10,918 nucleotides of DNA from Paraglomus occultum (lineage: Eukaryota; Glomeromycota; Glomeromycetes; Paraglomerales; Paraglomeraceae), in assembly GCA_910592205.1 (NCBI GenBank), contig CAJVPJ010001277.1, forward strand, positions 1-10,918. Direction: 5' to 3'. The translations under genes were made by a program, and so were the position numbers. Positions 1-7,272 of this stretch are shown here, one piece after another (position 1 is the stretch's first letter; every line of letters begins with the position of its first letter). The notes beneath the pieces are model-generated. The model was not told the origin of the DNA. It ran no database searches and saw nothing but the letters and a program-made list of their open reading frames with translations.

Positions 1-10
1 CCAAGCTTAC

Positions 11-64
11 CAATAGTGAAGTTGAGATACCAAAGACACAGGCACGCGGCGAGAATTTGGGCAT
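11..64 (-). CDS. possible first coding exon at window edge (unknown protein)
   Basis: On the minus strand an ATG (64-62) with a purine at -3 (context gccATGc) opens a short frame reading MPKFSPRACVFGISTSLL. It runs directly into a good donor, TTG|GTAAGC, at 11/10. An in-frame TAA lies two codons upstream of the ATG, so this is the first possible start. Positions 1-100 are richer in G+C than the surrounding AT-rich DNA, which fits a coding segment. I recognise no family, and the next exon would be outside the window. The plus strand also has short open frames here (frame 1 to a TAA at about 112, frame 3 to a TAA at about 70), so the last exon of a plus-strand gene is an alternative. Confidence 0.2.
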
Positions 65-399
65 GGCTTAACGCCGTTTTGAGAACTCGGGAATAATACT
101 ATACAGCAGTTATCGATTTGAACTTTCGATAGGCAACAACGTACGGACGTGAACATGTAATGATGCTTTTAAACGACCAGCGTTGTATCTATATGATTAA
201 TACTTGAATAAGTCTAGTCAGACTAATAACTGACGATCATAAGTTCAGCTTTCCTATAAATAACATTATACGTGTATTCCCACCTTCCCCAATTTATTCT
301 AATTATAACTAAACACACATTACATTATTATTTCATTTTCCGAAATAAAATGATTAAACCATATTAGTATAATACAAATTTCTGTTTGCCATGCCATAA
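65..399. other. AT-rich intergenic, no gene seen
   Basis: No frame of useful length on either strand, no clear splice-bounded exon and no repeat shared with the rest of the window. An in-frame TAA at 397-399 closes the frame of the following pseudogene on its upstream side. Confidence 0.5.
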
Positions 400-1572
400 A
401 TAAAAATATTTTATATATTCACTAAAAGAACCAGTAACACAACTTATAACACAGATGGATCAAAATGTCTTGCGTTATCGATATATTTTCTTCTTGACAC
501 AAACGAAATTATTTTCGATGTAAATGCGGATTCATGGCTTTCGTATGTCGGTGAACACAATAATCCGTCTACTCCATTACACGAAGCTTCCAACGATAGT
601 AATAATAACCCCACGGAAATTAACAGTCGTTCATACTGGCGTCCTTCCGCTACATTACGCAAGATTCTAACCCATCTCACTAATAATGAATTTTCGTGTA
701 TTTCATGTTCATACTGCTCGCGCTTACTATATCCCCATTCAACAAAATGGATAGTTAGAGATGAAACTATTAGATATCCTTTCGAATTATCCTATCCCCA
801 AATACCTCTTACAACACATCCAAATAATTCAACAAAAATTGCGGTTTGCAGTGGCTGCAAATCTAATCCTGATGGCCGATTAAGCTATAAACTTGCATCA
901 ATACGTGCATGTATCGAACATGTCCCGTATGCAAAGAGAAAATATCTCTCTCCCGTTTATCTTCATACCAGCTTAGGCCGATCAGCGGATGCAAACCCGT
1001 TTATTGAATATCGTAGTTTAACGGGCCAAATGGGATACTCCAAAAACCGAAGATCGCTGACTCTCTATTCAGGTATGCTGGGTGCTTTCTTACAACAAAC
1101 AGACTTGTCCGAACGGTACCATCCATCATTTATTATGGATGTGAATGGTTGCAAAATAACAATCCTTATTTGGTTGCTTATCATTCTTTGGCTTCGAACA
1201 AGTGAACTATCTTTAGTTAATTTATCAGCAGTGTGGTCACAAGCATTCACATCCCTGAAGATAATACGGACCTCTAACTTATACAAAATACAAAACACAA
1301 ACACATTTACTTACCCATATCAACAATCAATAGTTAACAATGCTCGTCCACTTTGACTCTACTGCCATTCACGTATACGACGAAAACCGAAAGCCTCCAC
1401 CCCTACTGACAACAACAACAGCTTAAAGCCTAACACAAACACATCAACTGAGCCAATATTAATACCGGAAGACAATTCCGTTGAGCAGCTCACCCAGCCT
1501 AAACCCTGTCAACCACGAAAAGAACTCTATGGTCTACCACGAAGATTTCTAATATTGCAACTAATAAACTAG
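400..1572 (+). pseudogene. broken Helitron-type replicase/helicase N-terminal fragment (tentative)
   Basis: One frame stays open from 400 to 1353, but its first in-frame ATG is only at 1030, so over 200 codons have no start. The reading has a cysteine cluster (E-F-S-C-I-S-C-S-Y-C, about 685-720), a second C-x-x-C (V-C-S-G-C-K, about 843-860), then Y-L-S-P-V-Y-L-H-T-S-L-G-R, N-P-F-I-E-Y-R-S-L-T-G and S-L-T-L-Y-S-G-M-L-G-A-F-L (about 940-1095). This block resembles, from memory, the segment before the Helitron_like_N domain in fungal Helitron replicase/helicases. That is inference; no Rep or helicase motif lies in the window. At about 1140 the homology moves to another frame (EWLQNNNPYLVAYHSLASNK, 1143-1202) and meets a TGA (1203-1205). 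The original frame has a TGA at 1354-1356, then a Pro/Thr/Asn-rich stretch to a TAG at 1570-1572. Lost start, frameshift and stops make it a transposon remnant. An upstream exon supplying the start cannot be excluded. Confidence 0.5.
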
Positions 1573-1606
1573 ACTTTTCAAATATACATGATGAGTCCGA
1601 ATGAAT

Positions 1607-1731
1607 AGCTTTCTATCGATTAATTTTTTTACTCATTTACTTTACCCTAAATAACCTCAAACAGCTTTCTATCAATTGATTTTTTAATTCATTTACTTTA
1701 TCTCTATTTTCCTTAAATATAAATAACCTAT
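1607..1731. repeat. imperfect tandem duplication, ~56-69 bp units
   Basis: Unit 1 (1607-1662) and unit 2 (1663-1731) both begin AGCTTTCTATC, share TTCATTTACTTTA or a close form of it, and end in TAAATAACCT. Unit 2 has about 12 extra bases before its final block. It lies just past the remnant and is non-coding. Confidence 0.7.
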
Positions 1732-2538
1732 GTAAAATTCCCTAATAAACTACTCAGTGGGGCGCAACTCCCTGAAAATTTTGATTTCTAGTTTCTGAAT
1801 AAAACGTAGCAACATTTTGAGCTTGTTTCAAAGCGTTCTGTCATCAGCTGGATTATGTGTGTTTTCCGAATATTGTTTTCGTACCCAAACATGTTCGTTT
1901 CCGAATACACTATTATTTTATTCATTCTTGAGACACAATAACAATACTTATTTAATTTTAGACATGTACCGTTTCTTCCCGCGTCATAAAAGATATAAGT
2001 AAATCATTCCATCGGCAAATCTTAGTTTGAACAATTAACGATAATAATCATTGAATAAGTCCTTATTATTATATCAACGGGTTTGAATAAACGATTTCCA
2101 TTGAAATCGAATTACTTCCTTCTTTCATCATTAACCGGATATACAATCTTGTACCTATAAACGGCTCACTCAAGCTGTAAAAATATGCTTTGATAATTAG
2201 TGTATAGCAGAACGAGAGCTTATAGTTAATATTGAAGAATTATTGTTGTTTAATTAGTTAGTTTAAGACAAATAAGATTTACTCAACTAGTCAGAACACT
2301 TCGACTCTGTGTGGTATAATAATTGTTCTTGTTATCATATCGTATGTACCCTTATTTGGATACGGGTGATTATTCTCGCACGGAGTAAAGTAAGCGTGCA
2401 GAAATATTATCAGTTGCAAGTTTAGAGTGACACGAAGCTGAATTAGTGTTTGCATGCCCAATTTCGAATGGAAGGTTATTTAATATTACTACTATTAGTG
2501 TTATGCAATGAGCTCTCTTTACACGACATGCCTTATTT
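1732..2538. other. AT-rich intergenic, no gene seen
   Basis: The longest frames here are short, start with TTG rather than ATG, and show no domain or convincing splice structure. Nothing beyond AT-rich spacer could be recognised. Confidence 0.5.
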
Positions 2539-2630
2539 ATGCGATAAATAGAAGCAGAATAATGACTGACCAATTCGCAAAATGGACCAAAACATTTTTT
2601 ATTGATTTATTCTACTTTACAGAATACACA
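2539..2630 (+). repeat. dispersed ~95-bp direct repeat, copy A
   Basis: This segment runs GCGATAAATAGAAGCA, then ACTGACCAATTCGCAAAATGG, then ACATTTTTTATTGATTTATTCT, and ends ACTTTACAGAATA. It matches 6567-6664 in the same orientation with scattered substitutions and a small indel. The copies bracket the decayed minus-strand kinase gene. No coding sense is visible, so it is probably a fragment of a small mobile or scattered repeat. Confidence 0.7.
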
Positions 2631-3080
2631 TAAAAGTTATTTAAAAAGAAAGGCTTTGAGCACTAAAAACAAGACGTCTTCTTAAATAAATATTACTTGT
2701 AAATTATTGTAAATATTAAATATACGTAATTCGTACAAAATGTGTAGTATAACTATTGGTTTCTATCTGCCGGTTGTCAGGTTGTGTGACCTGTCGGATA
2801 ACTTCTCGTTCCTTGTCCATAAATGAAAATATTATGGACTGTACGATGTGTCGGGTTAATTCCCGATAATGGCTTTAACCACCAGTGGTTTTAGAAAAAT
2901 TGCGTAGTGGAAAGTTATTCGAACAATTGAAACAAACGTTCAAAAGCCCAGCTTTATAGTGCTTTCCGGTAACCTTTGGCAATGTAAAATTTGTTAGTAA
3001 ATTTTTGCCCTCGTTGCTGAACAATGGCTTGCTCTCTCCGTAAAATTAATTTTGTATTTCTCGTTAATTCTATTCTCTAT
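2631..3080. other. AT-rich spacer with small palindromes, no gene seen
   Basis: No supportable gene. Three short inverted repeats lie within about 75 bp: CCATAA/TTATGG (2817-2837), TCGGG/CCCGA (2851-2866) and AACCAC/GTGGTT (2877-2890). The first two have small AT-rich loops and the third a 2-base loop. Their role is unknown. Confidence 0.45.
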
Positions 3081-3316
3081 TTAATGTGACAGATTAAAAC
3101 GACACCGGATTAAACCGACGTTTTTTCTATTTTAATATGAAAATTTTAAATTTTTTTTGGGGGTAATTTTTTTAGACTTCTTTTTTTTTTAAAAAAAAAA
3201 TTTTAGGGTATTGCTGATAATAGAAGAGTATATGTGGGTTCTGAGCTTTAGTGGTGGACTCAAGAAGACCCCAACAGTCGTTTAATCTGATGCCGTTTAA
3301 TCCGCCACATTTAATG
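3081..3316. mobile_element. MITE-like element with ~40-bp terminal inverted repeats
   Basis: The left arm (3081-3120) contains TTAATGTGACAGATTAAAAC and CCGGATTAAACCGACG. The reverse complement of the right arm (3277-3316) contains TTAAATGTGGCGGATTAAAC and CAGATTAAACGAC, so the arms match over about 40 bp with a few differences. Each arm holds two tandem copies of a [GA]GATTAAAC-type motif. The interior is non-coding, with long T and A runs including an adjacent T10/A10 block near 3181-3200. Length, arms and absence of coding sequence fit a non-autonomous terminal-inverted-repeat element. A target-site duplication could not be fixed, because the flanking bases merge into the arms. Confidence 0.6.
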
Positions 3317-3881
3317 ATTGCAAATAGTCACGTAATTTTAGTCGTATTTGCACATAGTCGTAGTCGCGGCAGCTTCCCAAATATGACAACGTACTGTATA
3401 ATATAAGAAATGTTACTTTCCAAATCATTATTATTATCATATCAATGTATTTTTTATTGATTGATTGAACCGCTTCATTATTTTGCGTTATTACTGAAAG
3501 TCCCCCCAGTTTAGTCAAGTAGAATACTAATCATATTAATATTGTACGATATCGATGGTATAATTTAGAGGTATTGTTTCCGAAGTCAATGTTTAACTGA
3601 AGAAATTTATTATCAATGTTCTGCAAAATGTTATGACAATTTATCACAAACTTTACGTTTTAATATGTTAATAAACACGAGCATTATGGCTCATTGTAGC
3701 AAAAATGTTTGCAATATTATAGCGTCTGCGACTATCCCGAAGATAAATAAGCTTGCGTAATATTTATTGCTTTTGACTTATATAAACTTTTCGAATAAAT
3801 ATCGATCATAATCTGATGTCAGAAAAGTTGATATTTGTGAAGAACTTACTGTCACAACGTATTGCATTCTTGTCTTTATAC
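3317..3881. other. AT-rich intergenic, no gene seen
   Basis: This stretch lies between the MITE-like element and the 3' end of the minus-strand kinase pseudogene. No frame with recognisable protein content was found; the one longer minus-strand frame overlaps the element arm and is low complexity. Confidence 0.5.
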
Positions 3882-6403
3882 CTAAAACTCAATTGACATC
3901 TCATAACTATTTCTTGGTATAGGCAAATCTCCAGTAGGTAAGAGTTTACTAGAGTATTTTAGTCTTTTTCGGAACGTGATAAGGTTTTATATCATTATGA
4001 TAGATGGTACTGTATGTCATCCCCGCCAATTTCTTTAATAAGATCGCAAATTCCCTCCAAAGTGTGGTTGCATTAGGACGCTTATCAGGATCGACATCAC
4101 AACACCACTCCGCAAGTTTCTTGTATTCTTCTGGTGCGGAGTCAAGCATCGATGGTCGTAGTCCACCCATAATACATATTAAATCTCTATCAAATTGCCT
4201 ATTTCTAAAAGGTGGTTCACCAGTTGCCATCAAATACATAATGATACCAAAAGAATACACGTCCGATTTCTTCGTAAATTTGCAGGTATGGAAGACTTCC
4301 GGTGCAATAAAGGGTAAAACGCGAGGAACTTTGGTGCAATAAAGGGTAAAACGCGAGAAACTTTGGTGCAATAAAGGGTAAAACGCCTTGGATGGTTAGA
4401 TTGGACTCGTGTAAATTCACTGATTGTGAAAGACCAAGATCGCATATAATGAAGTAATACCACGCGTATTGGCTTTGTGTATAACTATGTTTCCACCATG
4501 TAAATTACAATGCGCTAATCCTGCATCGTGAATACTCTGTAGAAAATTTACAATGCTACTCAAATGCTGTAATTTATCCTTTACGTCAAATTGTTAATAT
4601 TTTGATCCAAAAAGGACAAAAACCTACCATTGTTAGCATATTCCATAACAATTGTGTTTCTGGGTTTTGTGTCACTCCATAAATTAAAATATCAAGAAAT
4701 ATAAGCTGGAGTCTGCACGCTGCATGATTTTTGAACTATTAAATACAAGTACAGCGGTCAAATTAAGCATCACTTTAATTAATACTATCAATCATTGCTT
4801 ACCTCTGAAACAAATAATTCCGCCGTCTGATCAAAATTGTTATACTGTTTTAATAAACAGTTTCCTTCATATGCATTACTTCCGAATACTTTTTATATTT
4901 GGCAGTATAAACTGTTCCGTAACCGCCAGACCCGATCTCTTTGATTTCGTAAAAGTCGCTGTACTGCATGTAGTTAACATTAATCATCTGTTTGAGATGT
5001 TGTATAATCTTGTCCAATATAGTACAGTATGTGTATTATAGTAGAAAACTAAATAATATCTCCGAGTGGACGGTTCTTGAGTATCCAAACATTATCAGGA
5101 GTTAATATCTTTGGGTATTCCAGAGTTAACTATTTGAGTTAAACAATACAATTAATAAAGCTAAATACCAATTGCATTATTTTTACACGTAAAATAATTT
5201 ACCTGATGAAAATCATAATCATGCGACTGGGCATCACTGATCTGCTTGAGTGTCACTTTTATCAATTTATTTATCCTTGGATCGGGGATCTAACCAATTT
5301 GTTATGCGTGTGCATCCATGGCGTAATGAGGTCATTTCTCGCACGTTCATCAATTTGGAATACTCGATCCATTGTATGTACGAATCATATTTTATCTGGA
5401 TCCTATTTACATTATTCCACGATTCCATAATGAATAAATCCAATGTCTTGTTGCCCGTAGTCCAGTCAAGAAGTCGTGGGGCTTTACAACCAAGACAAAA
5501 TGCGTTTATCCTGGAGTCTAATTAATCTGTGCACGCCAGGCATAATCCATATCCGTATCCAACTCTGCATTGTTCGTTTATCAGACAATAATTCCATCTA
5601 TAATATGTAAATCCGATGGTAACCCAAACATCCGTGCTGAGAATGTCTGGATGCTTATCACATAGCTAGTGAAAATAATAAATCAATATTTATTTAAACT
5701 ATTCGATAAATATGACGAATAAGTAAATAGTTTACCTCGGCATAATATAAATCATGTGTCTCGTCTGTTATCTCAAGTGAAATCAATTCAATGGATGCAG
5801 GAGTAGGTAGACCACACAAGTATCCACCATATTTCTCAACACGCATGCAATCGTATGGAATCCATTCCAGATAGGCGTCATTCGCTGAGTTTGTTTGTGA
5901 CTGAGTTTTCTTTATAAACTCATCGAGTTGCTTATTGCTGCTAGTCATCCATCGAATAATTGTTTATGTCCACTGGACTACATCGGAGTATACCACATGC
6001 GGAGCAAAATCCATATCGAGAATAAAAATGGTAAAAGTTTTTATCAGCAACCATGTAATAGTTATTATTGTACTTGGTAAACCCTTTATCAATTTGTTGC
6101 GTCTCTCAACCCATCTGGAATATCTTCTGTATTGACTGATATTATTATTGTAGTTGAGTGTTGGTAGTGAGTATATTCTGGAAATTTCATTCATAAGTAA
6201 TGGTATACATTCTTCATTGCTTCCAAGCAACACCAACGCTATCGTCGTTTTCCGCCGTGCGAATAACGCAGTAGACGTTGTCGCTTTATGTCGATAATAT
6301 CTGCGCAAGAAATCCATTCGAGTCTTAAGTAATCACGTTCACTTTCCAAGGAGGATTGAATCAAGCTGTCAATTGGTGTACAAGTCTCTAAAACTAATGA
6401 CAT
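3882..6403 (-). pseudogene. decayed TKL-like protein kinase gene, paralogue of the 7273-9827 gene
   Basis: It follows the exon plan of the plus-strand kinase gene: exon 1 6403-5736, exon 2 5665-5203, exon 3 5129-4803, exon 4 4735-3882, with GT..AG ends kept in all three introns (70, 73 and 67 nt). The start is the ATG at 6403-6401, matching MSxxL in the sister gene. Preserved pieces include the Gly-rich loop I-G-S-G-G-Y-G-T-V-Y, D-x-Y-S-F-G and the D-P-D-K-R-P block. Lesions seen by comparison: a frameshift between about 6290 and 6255; a shift after K-G near 6075; a 12-nt deletion plus a 1-nt loss near 5975-5945; an in-frame TAA at 5522-5524; a ~7-nt duplication shift near 5285; a ~10-nt deletion near 5085; frameshifts in exon 3 around the Lys strand; an ~11-nt deletion near 4655; a catalytic Asp-to-Asn change at 4504-4506; a 32-bp triplication at 4301-4384; and a late shift giving a premature TAG at 3949-3951, where homology continues to a TAG at 3882-3884. 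No intact kinase can be made from it. Transcription, or a regulatory role for the transcript, is open. Confidence 0.88.
4301..4384 (-). repeat. 32-bp tandem repeat, 2.6 copies, inside kinase activation segment
   Basis: Units begin at 4301, 4333 and 4365, each with GGTGCAATAAAGGGTAAAAC on the plus strand. The first two continue GCGAG[GA]AACTTT before the next unit. On the coding (minus) strand each unit encodes V-L-P-F-I-A-P, the P+1/APE segment of a kinase. The sister gene has one copy. The 64 inserted bases are not a multiple of three, so the expansion breaks the frame. Confidence 0.9.
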
Positions 6404-6566
6404 CGGTAAATGACTTTCGATACACTTCGGAGACACGCATTTATTATGTGAAGTTTTTTGTGTTACCGATCGATTTCATCGGTCGTAATGTTCTGAGAAT
6501 TGGGATTGTCACATTACAATAGTCTCATGCACCAATAAATTACATTTTTGATGATATCAACGCAAT

Positions 6567-6664
6567 ACGATAAAATAGAAGCAAATAGTGACAGTCCTGA
6601 AACTGACCGATTCTCAAAATGGGTCAGAACATTTTTATTGATTTGTTCTAACTTTACAGAATAT
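6567..6664 (+). repeat. dispersed ~95-bp direct repeat, copy B
   Basis: This is the second copy of the repeat at 2539-2630. It shares GATAAAATAGAAGCA (copy A GATAAATAGAAGCA), ACTGACCGATTCTCAAAATGG, ACATTTTTATTGATTTGTTCT and ACTTTACAGAATA. Same orientation, located in the divergent spacer upstream of both kinase genes. Confidence 0.7.
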
Positions 6665-6874
6665 ATGTTTTGAGTAATTTATATGTATATTTCCTTGGTT
6701 TTGCAGCCGTACGTAAAGCATTACTTGAGAAATTCCAGCAAGTTACAAATAATGTCGAGGTTTTGCATCATTATTTTCGCCGAGAGAGGGTTTACACTTT
6801 CGCAAGAATTACAATTCGAGTTTAGTAAATTGCCAAGCTCTCCACGGTTGTGTGTGCCGGACAAACGCGCATTT

Positions 6875-6899
6875 TTGGTTTTGCGGCTGCCAAAACCAA
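6875..6899. repeat. perfect 9-bp inverted repeat (hairpin)
   Basis: TTGGTTTTG (6875-6883) and CAAAACCAA (6891-6899) surround the loop CGGCTGC, with T runs on both outer sides. The loop and right arm (CTGCCAAAACC) recur near 10732-10742 within the right-end repeat element, so this may be a trace of a related element. Confidence 0.6.
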
Positions 6900-7272
6900 T
6901 TTTTTTTACGTTACGAAACACATAAAACGATCTTCGTCCCTTAACTTCAATTGAAATTGAATATTGAATTGAACATTGAAGTAAAACAAACGCTTATTTT
7001 GTTGCGTAGTGCTAACTAAATTTTATACCGTCTATTACCATAGTCAGAACTCGCCTTTGAGAACGTCAATAAAATAAATTGGGATCAGCTGATGGACGAA
7101 TGACTGGCACGATATTTAATCTGTGTTAAATTTAGCTGCATTAAATTTGGAAGTTGGTGTTTTTCGTGCTAATTAATTACAACCGCCCCTGTCTTTTTAT
7201 TTGTCATACAATATACGTATACAAATAGCATGTCATTGCATTGCATCTGACATTTTCACTTCAGAGCGAGCG

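Larger units (their letters stand above)
6404..7272. promoter_or_regulatory. divergent spacer between the two kinase genes
   Basis: The start codons of the head-to-head paralogues lie about 870 bp apart, so both promoters should be here. I see no convincing TATA box or shared upstream motif. The spacer holds a dispersed repeat copy (6567-6664) and a strong hairpin (6875-6899), but no gene. The upstream sequences of the two genes look unalike, so the inverted duplication seems to stop near the start codons or the upstream parts have diverged. Confidence 0.45.

Noticed and set aside
1585-1605. TGATGAGTCCG at 1590-1600 resembles part of a hammerhead ribozyme core
   Set aside because: The base before TGATGAG is A rather than the required C, and no GGACGAAA-type stem II closure follows, so a working core cannot be drawn.
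1817-2002. 61-codon plus-strand frame
   Set aside because: It begins with TTG, has no recognisable content or splice context, and lies in AT-rich spacer.
3297-3518. 73-codon minus-strand frame
   Set aside because: It ends inside the inverted-repeat arm of the MITE-like element, is Ile/Lys-rich low complexity, and has no matching domain.
4004-4342. 112-codon plus-strand frame across the kinase pseudogene
   Set aside because: It is antisense to the well-matched kinase C-lobe on the minus strand, and has no independent support.
5206-5525. Plus-strand frames of 74 and 91 codons
   Set aside because: They are complementary to exon 2 of the minus-strand pseudogene, which aligns codon by codon with the sister gene.
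7201-7272. 72-nt N-terminal extension of the kinase frame
   Set aside because: It would need a TTG start; the first in-frame ATG is at 7273, and the paralogue aligns well only from that Met.
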